Source: Bacteroidetes bacterium UBA2322 (GTDB lineage: Bacteria; Bacteroidota; Bacteroidia; Chitinophagales; UBA2359). Taken from it: 26,516 bases of DNA. Below are positions 7,346 to 14,854 of the stretch, one piece after another. The stretch spans positions 1-26,516 of the forward strand of contig DDVC01000199.1 of assembly GCA_002345145.1 (NCBI GenBank), given 5' to 3'. Position 1 is the stretch's first letter. Each line of letters opens with the position of its first letter. Below the pieces are notes generated by a model, which did not search any database, was not told where the DNA came from, and was given only the letters and a program-made list of their open reading frames with translations. The translations under genes were made by a program, and so were the position numbers.

Positions 7346-8053
7346 ATGAAAAACACAGTAACCCCATTTTTGTTGGCGTTAGTATTTTGGTTGTGCAGCG
7401 TAGCTTTGCCAACAGCGCAAGCGCAAGATTGCGATGCTTATTTTCCTTTTAAAGTAGGCGCTATATTAGAAATGACCGGTTATGATGCCAAAGGTAAAAC
7501 AGAGGGCAAGAGCAAAATGGAAATCATTGAAAAAACAACAATAGACAATGGTGTAGTGGCAAAGGCAAAAACCACCATATACGACAATAAAGGTAAAGAA
7601 GTTACCAACAATAAATTTGACGTTAAATGCGCAGATGGTGTTTTTTATATGGATTTCAAAAACTTTATGCCTGCCGAAAGCGAGCAAATGTTCAAAAACA
7701 TGGAAGCCACTGTTGATGCCAATTATTTAGAGTTTCCGGCAAACCTGCAAGTGGGTCAAACCCTGCCCGATGGTGTAATGACTATGAACATGAACAGCAA
7801 TGGCATGGCGCTGTTTACCATGAATATCAACATAAACAACCGCAAAGTAGAAGCCAAAGAAAATATTACCACACCGGCAGGCACGTTTGAATGTTTTAAA
7901 ATATCGCAAGAAACTACTGTGCGAACCATTATGACTATTACCACCAAAAGTATTACCTGGTATGCCAAAGATGTAGGCGCTGTTAGAACCGAAAGTTATG
8001 ACCGCAAAGGTAAACTTACCGGTTATACCGAGCTTACTATGTTTAAAGAGTAA
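7346..8053 (+). CDS. Secreted DUF3108/TapB-like protein
   Basis: The 235-residue protein has a clear signal peptide (basic start, hydrophobic core, cleavage likely after AQA near residue 26). The mature part begins DCDAYFPFKVGAILEM. Regularly alternating strands follow, with KGK turns and the block NITTPAGTFECFKISQE. This resembles the DUF3108/TapB-like beta-barrel proteins common in Bacteroidota, which are exported and of unknown molecular role. The last residues, DVGAVRTESYDRKGKLTGYTE, fit the same family pattern. It stands alone between two strong terminators, so it is likely monocistronic. The promoter is not obvious. The family assignment is from memory of sequence style. Confidence 0.7.
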   Translation: MKNTVTPFLLALVFWLCSVALPTAQAQDCDAYFPFKVGAILEMTGYDAKGKTEGKSKMEIIEKTTIDNGVVAKAKTTIYDNKGKEVTNNKFDVKCADGVFYMDFKNFMPAESEQMFKNMEATVDANYLEFPANLQVGQTLPDGVMTMNMNSNGMALFTMNININNRKVEAKENITTPAGTFECFKISQETTVRTIMTITTKSITWYAKDVGAVRTESYDRKGKLTGYTELTMFKE

Positions 8054-8069
8054 ATCCTTACTTCTACTA

Positions 8070-8110
8070 AAAACTGCCCGATATGTCAATAGCATATATC
8101 GGGCAGTTTT
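8070..8110. terminator. Bidirectional terminator between convergent genes
   Basis: A perfect 15-bp stem (8070-8084 with 8096-8110) encloses an 11-base loop. It has A-runs on the left and T-runs on the right, so it can terminate both the secreted-protein gene ending at 8053 and the leftward gene ending at 8114. Confidence 0.9.
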
Positions 8111-8113
8111 TGT

Positions 8114-9085
8114 TTATCGGGGTAAATCAAAACCACCCCGATTGCACAGTTGCGAATGGGCAGCATTATACTCCTCTAATATGTCGCGTACAATTTGGGC
8201 GGCGGGTTTAATATGGTCGAGCAGTGCAGCAATTTGTCCTATTTCTAATTCACCCTCTTCCAGATTGCCCTCAAACATGCCTTTTTTTGCTCTACCTCTG
8301 CCAAGTAGCGCTGCAAGTTCTTCTACCGATGCGCCGCGTGCTTCGGCTTCGGCAACTTGTTGGTAAAATTGGTTTTTAATAAGGCGCACGGCTACTAATT
8401 TTTTCATAGCCAGCATGGTATCGCCTTCTTTGGTTTTTAATACCCGCTGTTTAAAGAACTGATGCGCCGATGACTCCTCACTTGCTACAAAACGGGTGCC
8501 CATTTGAACGGCTTCTGCTCCTAATGCCATGGCTGCCAGCATACCTCTGCCGGTGGCTATACCTCCTGCTGCTATTACCGGTATAGATACCGCTTTTACC
8601 ACCAATGGTATGAGGCACAGCGTGGTAGTTTCTTCTCGTCCATTATGTCCGCCGGCTTCAAAACCCTCTGCTACTACGGCATCTACGCCTGCCGCCTCTG
8701 CTTTTTGGGCAAAAGCGGCGCTGGATACCACGTGTACTACTTTTATGCCTTCTTGTTTTAGGGTTGTAGTCCATGTTTTAGGGTTGCCGGCAGAAGAAAA
8801 AACAATGGGTACTTTGTGCCGGATAATGGTTGCAATATGTTTATCAATATCGGGATAAAGTAAGGGTATGTTTACCGCAAACGGTTTTTGGGTAGCATTT
8901 TTATATTTAACTACTTGTTCTTCTAAAATATGCGGATACATAGACCCCGACCCAATAATACCCAACCCACCGGCATTGCTAACTGCCGATGCTAACTCCC
9001 ACCCTGAACACCATATCATGCCGGCTTGTATTATGGGATAATTAATGCCGAAAAGTTGGGTAATTCTGTTTTGTTGCTGTGGCAT
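8114..9085 (-). CDS. Nitronate monooxygenase / FabK-like flavoprotein
   Basis: This is an FMN-dependent TIM-barrel enzyme of the 2-nitropropane dioxygenase/FabK family. The 323 residues show the N-terminal PIIQAGM motif (17-23), the signature GFEAGGHNG (141-149) with the catalytic-type His147, the phosphate-binding AAGGIATGRG (172-181) and MGTRF (195-199). Nitronate monooxygenases oxidise alkyl nitronates. FabK is an NADH/NADPH-dependent enoyl-ACP reductase that shares these motifs. The full-length colinearity, with VNIPLL and SSAGNPK early and a QIAALL-type C-terminus, resembles FabK closely, so either activity is possible. It is the last gene of the leftward block, 95 bases after the hydrolase gene. 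Confidence 0.85.
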   Translation of the reverse strand: MPQQQNRITQLFGINYPIIQAGMIWCSGWELASAVSNAGGLGIIGSGSMYPHILEEQVVKYKNATQKPFAVNIPLLYPDIDKHIATIIRHKVPIVFSSAGNPKTWTTTLKQEGIKVVHVVSSAAFAQKAEAAGVDAVVAEGFEAGGHNGREETTTLCLIPLVVKAVSIPVIAAGGIATGRGMLAAMALGAEAVQMGTRFVASEESSAHQFFKQRVLKTKEGDTMLAMKKLVAVRLIKNQFYQQVAEAEARGASVEELAALLGRGRAKKGMFEGNLEEGELEIGQIAALLDHIKPAAQIVRDILEEYNAAHSQLCNRGGFDLPR

Positions 9086-9180
9086 AATTGGTAGTTTGGC
9101 TAATTTAGCAAATAAACACTCATTTTGCAGCTATTTAGGTATGTAACTACAAATATGCCCCAAAGTAAGGTTAATTACCT

Positions 9181-10152
9181 TTACAAGCCCATTTTTTCGG
9201 TTAAAAATGCTACTGTTCGCACTTCTGACCATAACAGACCTTCTGTTTCAAAGGAGGTAAAAGCTACATGTCCGCCTCGGTTAGGCATTTCAAGATAAAT
9301 TTGCGGGTGCTTTTCTGCTATAGTTATTGGGTAGCATTCTTTTCCTAAGAATGTATCGTTTAAGGCATTTACAATTAAGGTGGGTACTTTAATAGAAGGC
9401 AAAAACTGCTTTGCGCTACATTTTACATAATAATCTCTTGCATTAGCAAACCCATGTATGGGCGCGGTAAAAAACTGGTCAAAGTCCACCAATCGTTTTA
9501 CCTTTTCCACTAAGTCAGGGTTAATACTGCCTGGGAGCAAGGTAGCCTTATGTTTTATCTTGGGAACTAAACTACTCAGGAAGGAAAGTTCATACAACCT
9601 ATTGAACCCCTGCATAATAGCCTGACAACTGGAAGCAAGATTTACCGGAGCTGAAAATGCCACTAAACTCTTTACCGCCCCCGATGCAATATGCCCGTCT
9701 TCGCCGGCGTATTTTAAAATGAGGTTAGCGCCTAAACTAAAACCCACCAAGGCTACATGGCGGTAGCGCCCTGTGGCAAGGGCATGTTGAATAACCCAGT
9801 CAAGGTCATCGGTTGCGCCGCTGTGGTAGCCCCTGAGTTTTCGGTTGGGCTCACCGCTACAGCCGCGGTAATTCCATGCAAGCGCATCAAATCCGGCCAA
9901 GTTTACCGCTTTAGCCATACCACGCATATAAGGTCGATTGGTACTGCCTTCTAAACCATGGCAAATAATAACCAAACTATCATTGCCACTTATAACCCAG
10001 TCTAAGTCTAAAAAATCACCATCAGGCGTATCTATCCTTTCGCGGTCATAGTTTACGTCTTCTACTTTTCTGAAAAAGTAGGGAAACATGGTTTCCATGT
10101 GCCGGTTAAATAACCACCGCGGCACCCGGTACGTAGATTCAATAATGGGCAT
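9181..10152 (-). CDS. YheT-type alpha/beta hydrolase
   Basis: The protein is a cytoplasmic alpha/beta-fold hydrolase of the YheT/UPF0017 (ABHD1-3-like) group, generally esterase-like with unknown physiological substrate. The 323 residues show the oxyanion-hole motif CHGLEGSTNRPY (64-75), the strand-turn NYRGCSGEPNR (94-104) and the nucleophile elbow GFSLG with Ser139. The likely acid is Asp266 (NALNDTFLG) and the histidine His295 (GGHVAF). All three catalytic residues are present, so it should be active. There is no signal peptide. It lies 181 bases after the ChaN-like gene and may have its own promoter. Confidence 0.88.
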   Translation of the reverse strand: MPIIESTYRVPRWLFNRHMETMFPYFFRKVEDVNYDRERIDTPDGDFLDLDWVISGNDSLVIICHGLEGSTNRPYMRGMAKAVNLAGFDALAWNYRGCSGEPNRKLRGYHSGATDDLDWVIQHALATGRYRHVALVGFSLGANLILKYAGEDGHIASGAVKSLVAFSAPVNLASSCQAIMQGFNRLYELSFLSSLVPKIKHKATLLPGSINPDLVEKVKRLVDFDQFFTAPIHGFANARDYYVKCSAKQFLPSIKVPTLIVNALNDTFLGKECYPITIAEKHPQIYLEMPNRGGHVAFTSFETEGLLWSEVRTVAFLTEKMGL

Positions 10153-10206
10153 AGCTGCTGTAATTAAGCGTTGGTAATTGACTCTTCTGCTTTTTGAAGC
10201 GCTTTA

Positions 10207-10214
10207 CAAAATTA
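10207..10214 (-). promoter_or_regulatory. Possible promoter of the YheT-type hydrolase
   Basis: On the minus strand, TAATTTTG matches the Bacteroidota -7 consensus TAnnTTTG and lies about 55 bases upstream of the ATG. No clear -33 TTG is found 17-22 bases further upstream, so support is modest. Confidence 0.4.
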
Positions 10215-10333
10215 GCTCCTTTTTAACATTTCGCTCTAATTTCTTAGCAGAAAAAATACGGGCAGCAATCAATTAATAAAACACACATATTTCATTCTTG
10301 AGTTCATTATTCTCTTAGAAAGCAACAGTAACG

Positions 10334-11194
10334 TTAGTGTGTTTTGGTCATTTTTTCGGGCGTACAAATGATAAAATCGGCGAGTTGCAAGTTATCGGGC
10401 AAGAGAGAATTTATATCGGACTGTTCTACCGAGGAAATAGTGATAATGCGCAGGTTGGGGTTTTGTTTTTTGAGATACCAAACAATGCCTTCATAGTGGT
10501 TAGAGTGATAAGCGCCATTGAAATGGACAAATAGTTTACCTTTTTTCCAGTTTTGGAGGATAAAATGTGCCATAGTAGCATCTTTTGCTGCCTGTGCTTT
10601 GGGCATATTTTGGCTATTGGCAGTGCCATGGCCACCCATTTGCAACATGGCTTGGTAGCCGGGCAGGGTAATATCAATTTCAAAAGGCACAGGGGCTATA
10701 AATTGCTGCGCCTGCGGGCTAAGTTGCTGAAGATGTTCAATACCATTATTAAAAACAGCCGAGGCATACCGGCGCGGGATATTAGTAGCAATAAAAGGGA
10801 GTTGATTGGTTTTGGCAAACTCCACCAATGGTTTGTAATCGGTAGTATAGTTTTTCCATAATCGGGCTTCCTCTTCAAAACTTTTTCGGCTAATCAGACC
10901 ATTTAAGTATTCGTTGAGCAATAGCTGGTTATCGGTTTCAAACATTTCGGCGCCCAGTGTTAAATTTTTACCCACTTTTTCAAACAGTTCGGAGGTTAGT
11001 TCTAATTGCAGCCAGTGGCAAATGGGGTTGTTGTGCAGCTCGCCAAACAGCACAATATCGGCATCGGCGGCTTGTTTGAGCAGTTGTTCGTAGGTAGTGG
11101 TTTTCCCTTCTTTGTTGTATAGTTGGTAGGCATCTTTGGGCATAGCAGCAATAAAAATGAACAAGGCAAAAAACAGTATAACTTTGGTTGGCAT
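10334..11194 (-). CDS. ChaN family (DUF399) exported protein
   Basis: ChaN-like proteins bind haem or iron at the cell surface or periplasm in the characterised cases. The 286 residues start with a hydrophobic signal segment (about residues 4-18). The family hallmark FGELHNNPICHWLQ (50-63) follows, then LGAEMFE, a TNIPRRYA block and the C-terminal FNGAYHSNHYEGI. No lipobox cysteine is visible near the end of the signal segment, unlike lipoprotein members, so it is probably periplasmic or surface-located by another route. It starts 50 bases after the sigma factor stop, so the two are probably co-transcribed. Confidence 0.82.
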   Translation of the reverse strand: MPTKVILFFALFIFIAAMPKDAYQLYNKEGKTTTYEQLLKQAADADIVLFGELHNNPICHWLQLELTSELFEKVGKNLTLGAEMFETDNQLLLNEYLNGLISRKSFEEEARLWKNYTTDYKPLVEFAKTNQLPFIATNIPRRYASAVFNNGIEHLQQLSPQAQQFIAPVPFEIDITLPGYQAMLQMGGHGTANSQNMPKAQAAKDATMAHFILQNWKKGKLFVHFNGAYHSNHYEGIVWYLKKQNPNLRIITISSVEQSDINSLLPDNLQLADFIICTPEKMTKTH

Positions 11195-11244
11195 AATAAA
11201 GAATGGTTTAAAAATTGGTTTTTGGAGAAATAGCGGGTATTGGT

Positions 11245-12111
11245 TTAAAACCGGTCGTCCTGGTTGTTAAGGATATTAAACAATAGTTCGCGAGCTCTAA
11301 AAAGCTGCGCTTTTACCGTACCCAGCGGCATTTTAGTAGCCTCGGCAATTTCTTCGTAAGAAAGCTCATTTAAAAAGCGCATTTCAATCAGTTTGCGATA
11401 TTTGGGCTGAAGACGGTCAATAACGTTGCGCACCCGCATAATGCGTTGTTGCTGGATAAAACTGGCTTCGGGGTTGGGCATATCTGATTCGTAATCTTTT
11501 ACCGGCTGTTGTCCTTCGTCGTCATCAGAAGCAATAATGGGCGTATCTAAAGAGAATGTTTCGAGGCGTTTTTTTCGGACAAAATCAATACAGTTATTAA
11601 TGGCGATGCGGTACAACCATGTACTAAAAGCATAATCAGAGCTGTATTTTGCAAGACTGTTAAAGGCTTTGCCAAATGCCTCCATGGTAAGGTCATCGGC
11701 ATCGTCGCGGTTTTTCACCATTTTTTGAATAATGAAATAAATAGAGTCTCGGTATCTATCCATCAATTGTGTGTAGGCACGCTGGCTGCCGGCAAGGGCT
11801 TGTTTAACAAGGGTGATATCGGAAACCGACCGGTCGTCATCTGTTTTGGCACGTTTGAAGAGCGCGGTTTGAAGTGTAATATTTTTATCTAAATCAACAG
11901 GTTCGGTATAACGCTGGTAGCCGGCGGCGGTTATTACCAGCACATCGGCGGGAGTTTGCGGTTCTGTTTCGAGCAAAAAAAAGCCCTGCTCGTTGCTAAA
12001 AGCACTGTTGGTTCGGTCTGATTTAAGATATACGTTAGCGCCCGGTATAGGCTCGCCAGTTTTGGCATCTGTTACCGTTCCTCTTATGACAATTTGTTTC
12101 AGTTCCTCCAT
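11245..12111 (-). CDS. Sigma-70 (ECF-type) factor with N-terminal carboxypeptidase-regulatory-like domain
   Basis: The 288-residue protein has two parts. Residues 7-84 form a CarboxypepD_reg-like beta-sandwich (RGTVTDAKTGEPIPGANVYL, then GFFLLE and VLVITAAGYQ), usually found at the N-terminus of SusC/TonB receptors and other exported proteins. Residues ~105-182 are sigma region 2 (DADDLTMEAFGKAF, FSTWLYRIAINNCIDFVRKK). Residues ~222-278 are region 4 (IDRLQPKYRKLIEMRFLNEL, then SYEEIAEATKMPLGTVKAQL). No anti-sigma gene is adjacent. I chose the ATG at 12111, which overlaps the glycosyltransferase stop by 13 bases. A longer frame opening at 12198 would add a cysteine-rich hydrophobic stretch encoded antiparallel to nothing known, within the glycosyltransferase tail. 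Confidence 0.85.
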   Translation of the reverse strand: MEELKQIVIRGTVTDAKTGEPIPGANVYLKSDRTNSAFSNEQGFFLLETEPQTPADVLVITAAGYQRYTEPVDLDKNITLQTALFKRAKTDDDRSVSDITLVKQALAGSQRAYTQLMDRYRDSIYFIIQKMVKNRDDADDLTMEAFGKAFNSLAKYSSDYAFSTWLYRIAINNCIDFVRKKRLETFSLDTPIIASDDDEGQQPVKDYESDMPNPEASFIQQQRIMRVRNVIDRLQPKYRKLIEMRFLNELSYEEIAEATKMPLGTVKAQLFRARELLFNILNNQDDRF

Positions 12112-13220
12112 GATACCTTTTGGGTTAACAACGCAAACGGCGTAAAAAACACATAATACAAGACAAAAACAATATCTAACAATGGCAAAGCTGCGCATAA
12201 AGGAGCAGCAAAAACGCTAACCGCAAGGCGGTATGCGTACATTTGCAAAGTCCAAACCAAGAACCAAGCAATAAGGCACACTAAACTTGCTATGCTTTGC
12301 GGCTGCAAAAGTACAACAATTAGCATACCATAAAACAAAACGTGAGCAATTGTAATCGAACTTAGCAAAAAAATATGTATAGATTTGTAGTTTTTACCTG
12401 CGCTAAGGTGTCGTTTTTTTTGGTTTACCCATTGGGCAAACGTGTGTGGAGCATAAGAATGGGTAAACGATGCAGGCTCAACGGCAATGGCGGTATTACT
12501 TGCCGATGCTGCCTTGTTGATGAGTAAATCATCATCGCCCGATTGGAGGTGTTCTTGCCCGGTAAAGCCTCCGGATTGGTAAAAAAGGGGTTTTGTATAG
12601 GCTAAATTTCTGCCTACTCCCATATATGGCAAACCCACCGCAGCAAACGACATATATTGCATGGCAGTATGCAAGGTTTCAAACTGTACTAATTTATTTA
12701 CCCACCCGTTTGCAGGTAAATAAGCCCCGTAACCCAAAACTATTTGCACACGAGCATTAAAGTGCTTTGTCATATTTTGTATCCATTTGTTGCCGGCGGG
12801 TTTACAATCGGCATCGGTAAGCAGCAGCATTTCATATTTTGCCTGAGTTATGCCGGTTTGCAGGGCTTGTCTTTTTCCACCTCCTGTTTTTTGGGCAGGC
12901 AATATATTAAAAACATTTAGATTATTATATTGTTTATGTATTGTTTCCAAAACCTGCTTAGTTTGGTCATTAGAGGCATCATTTACCACCACCACCTCAA
13001 AACAAGGGTAATCTTGCTCCAATACAAGCGGCAAATTGGATTGCAGGTTGTGTGCTTCGTTTCGGGCACAAATAATAATCGATACCGGAGGCAGATTATG
13101 CCCATCTACTTCTCTACTCATATTGTATTTGCCGCTTTTTGCCTTAAAAAGAAAGGGCAGCAAGAGCAGGAGTAAATTGCTCAGCTTAACTATAATAGCA
13201 AAACCAAAAAGGTATAGCAT
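12099..13220 (-). CDS. Membrane-anchored family 2 glycosyltransferase
   Basis: This is a GT-A fold processive-type transferase facing the cytoplasm. The 373 residues begin with a hydrophobic helix (about 4-25). The GT2 core follows: VSIIICARNE (46-55), VVVNDASNDQT (77-87), TDADC (135-139, the metal/nucleotide DxD), SGDDD (227-231, catalytic base region) and WVNQKKRHL (264-272, the Q/RxxRW-like acceptor motif). Two or three hydrophobic segments follow after residue 281. The acceptor and product cannot be told from sequence. It lies 40 bases after the methyltransferase gene, and its TGA overlaps the sigma factor start by 13 bases, which suggests translational coupling. Confidence 0.88.
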   Translation of the reverse strand: MLYLFGFAIIVKLSNLLLLLLPFLFKAKSGKYNMSREVDGHNLPPVSIIICARNEAHNLQSNLPLVLEQDYPCFEVVVVNDASNDQTKQVLETIHKQYNNLNVFNILPAQKTGGGKRQALQTGITQAKYEMLLLTDADCKPAGNKWIQNMTKHFNARVQIVLGYGAYLPANGWVNKLVQFETLHTAMQYMSFAAVGLPYMGVGRNLAYTKPLFYQSGGFTGQEHLQSGDDDLLINKAASASNTAIAVEPASFTHSYAPHTFAQWVNQKKRHLSAGKNYKSIHIFLLSSITIAHVLFYGMLIVVLLQPQSIASLVCLIAWFLVWTLQMYAYRLAVSVFAAPLCAALPLLDIVFVLYYVFFTPFALLTQKVSWRN

Positions 13221-13260
13221 ACAGAATAGTAAAAAGTGAGTTAGCGGTTTTTAAAGTATG

Positions 13261-13779
13261 TTAAAAACCCATTTCTAATTGTTGATTATGGGGTTGAAAC
13301 GAATTTTCGAAATTGAGCAGCCATTTTTTTCGCCAAAGCCCACCTGCATAACCGGTTAAACTGCCCGATGCACTGATAACCCGATGGCACGGTATGATAA
13401 TGCCAATAGGATTAGCGCCACAGGCAGCGCCTACCGCACGGGTTGTTTTAACCGTAAACTGTGTGGCTGCAATATGCCCATAAGTACGGGTAGAGCCTGC
13501 CGGTATTTGCAGCAAATACTGCCACACCCGCTGCTGAAAAGGTGTGCCTTGTGGGTTTAAAGGTAGGTTAAAAGCCGTAATTTTTCGGGCAAAATAGTCT
13601 TTCAATTGTTGGCAGCAGGTTACCATACAATCGGGCAAATCGGTTTGAGCCGGAGCGGTATAGTCAGCAGGTAGTTCATCGGCAAACCATACTGATTCTA
13701 TAGCTGCCTCCGTTGCCCTAATGTGCAAATATCCTATTGGCGAGTTAATATAACAGGTAAAGAGTTTATAGGAAACCAT
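13261..13779 (-). CDS. ogt: Methylated-DNA--[protein]-cysteine S-methyltransferase
   Basis: This suicide DNA repair protein transfers methyl groups from O6-methylguanine (and O4-methylthymine) to its own cysteine. The 172 residues show the short N-terminal domain and the DNA-binding domain: GTPFQQRVWQYLLQIPAGST (78-97), the helix-turn-helix and Arg finger region (TRAVGAACGANP), and the active site PCHRV with acceptor Cys131. It lacks the extra Ada regulatory domain, so it is the Ogt/MGMT type rather than Ada. It is the first gene of the leftward block and diverges from proC. Confidence 0.92.
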   Translation of the reverse strand: MVSYKLFTCYINSPIGYLHIRATEAAIESVWFADELPADYTAPAQTDLPDCMVTCCQQLKDYFARKITAFNLPLNPQGTPFQQRVWQYLLQIPAGSTRTYGHIAATQFTVKTTRAVGAACGANPIGIIIPCHRVISASGSLTGYAGGLWRKKWLLNFENSFQPHNQQLEMGF

Positions 13780-13801
13780 ACTTTTATGCCTATTTTATGT
13801 G

Positions 13802-13826
13802 CAAATGTAACGAGCTGTCAAAGATA
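13802..13826 (-). promoter_or_regulatory. Two candidate -7 elements for the leftward block
   Basis: The minus strand carries two exact TAnnTTTG matches: TACATTTG (13809-13802) and TATCTTTG (13826-13819), 17 bases apart. The nearer one would give a leader of about 17 bases before the methyltransferase ATG. Neither has a convincing -33 element. Confidence 0.45.
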
Positions 13827-13841
13827 CGTTGTATAAATTGG

Positions 13842-13849
13842 TAACTTTG
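13842..13849 (+). promoter_or_regulatory. Candidate proC promoter -7 element
   Basis: TAACTTTG matches TAnnTTTG exactly, about 60 bases before the proC ATG. It faces away from the leftward -7 elements 16-40 bases away, so the two promoters share one short divergent intergenic region. Confidence 0.5.
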
Positions 13850-13907
13850 CCCCAAAACCGATAAAACGAAAAAAATAGCTGTTTTACCTTTTAACAATCC
13901 TCTACAC

Positions 13908-14708
13908 ATGAACGTACTCATTATTGGCGGCGGCATTATGGGCAATACCTTTGCCGAGAGTTTTTTGGCAGCCCATATTCTGCGTCCCAAAGACCTTACC
14001 ATATTAGAAACCAACCCCCAACGTGCGGCATACCTGCGTGAGCGTGGGCGTGGCACCGTTTATGAAGTACCCGGCGAGTATATAAAAGATGCCGATTTGG
14101 TGGTACTGGCGGTAAAACCCCAAGATGCCGAAAGTGTTTACCCTTCTATTAAACCCTTTCTTACGCCCGATACGCTGGTACTATCCATAATGGCAGGGGT
14201 AAAATTAGCCAGTATAGAAAACGGTTTGGGTATTAAAAAAGTTATCCGATCAATGCCCAACTTGCCAGCACAGGTAGGCATGGGCATGACCGCTTTTACC
14301 GCTCAGGAAGCCGTTAGCCGAAAAGAGTTGATTGAAGTACAAAACCTGCTCAGCACCACCGGACGCGCTATTCACTTTGACGACGAGCGCATGATTGATG
14401 CCGCCACCGCCATATCGGGCAGCGGACCGGCTTATGTGTATTACTTTATGAAACACATGATAGAAGCCGCTATGAAATTGGGTTTTACCGAATCGCAAGC
14501 CGAACTATTGGTTTGGCAAACTTTTGTGGGATCTATGCAGCTGCACAATAAAAACAGTTTTACCTGCGACGACTGGATTAAGCGCGTTTCATCCAAAGGC
14601 GGAACTACGGAAGCAGCGGTTAAAGTTTTTGAAAGCAAAGGGCTGGGCATAGGCATTGAAGAGGGTGTGCTTGCCGCTTTTAAACGTGCCGAGGAATTAG
14701 GTAAGTAA
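13908..14708 (+). CDS. proC: Pyrroline-5-carboxylate reductase
   Basis: ProC carries out the last step of proline biosynthesis: NAD(P)H-dependent reduction of 1-pyrroline-5-carboxylate to L-proline in the cytoplasm. The 266 residues are of normal length. They show the Rossmann glycine motif GGGIMG (7-12), VLAVKPQ (66-72), RSMPNLPAQVGMGMTA (114-129) and the family signature AISGSGPAYVYYFMKHM (168-184), with SSKGGTTEAAVKVFE near the C-terminus. It diverges from the methyltransferase gene. No strong terminator follows; an AATCTTT/AAAGATT stem with a T-run near 14757-14800 is a weak candidate. Confidence 0.96.
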   Translation: MNVLIIGGGIMGNTFAESFLAAHILRPKDLTILETNPQRAAYLRERGRGTVYEVPGEYIKDADLVVLAVKPQDAESVYPSIKPFLTPDTLVLSIMAGVKLASIENGLGIKKVIRSMPNLPAQVGMGMTAFTAQEAVSRKELIEVQNLLSTTGRAIHFDDERMIDAATAISGSGPAYVYYFMKHMIEAAMKLGFTESQAELLVWQTFVGSMQLHNKNSFTCDDWIKRVSSKGGTTEAAVKVFESKGLGIGIEEGVLAAFKRAEELGK

Positions 14709-14854
14709 AAACACCTACAGGCTATGGCAAAATAGACTGTGTAAAACGGCACGTAAATCTTTATTCATAGGTTTTTTTGAAAGATTATGCTTTTTTTTCA
14801 CAACCCAAATTTGTCATACCTTCATCTCATTACTTTCCTAAAATATCCTAAACC

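Noticed and set aside
11245..12198. Sigma factor starting at 12198 with an N-terminal signal-like segment
   Set aside because: It would overlap the glycosyltransferase by 100 bases and export a sigma factor; the ATG at 12111 gives a sensible cytoplasmic protein and a 13-base overlap.
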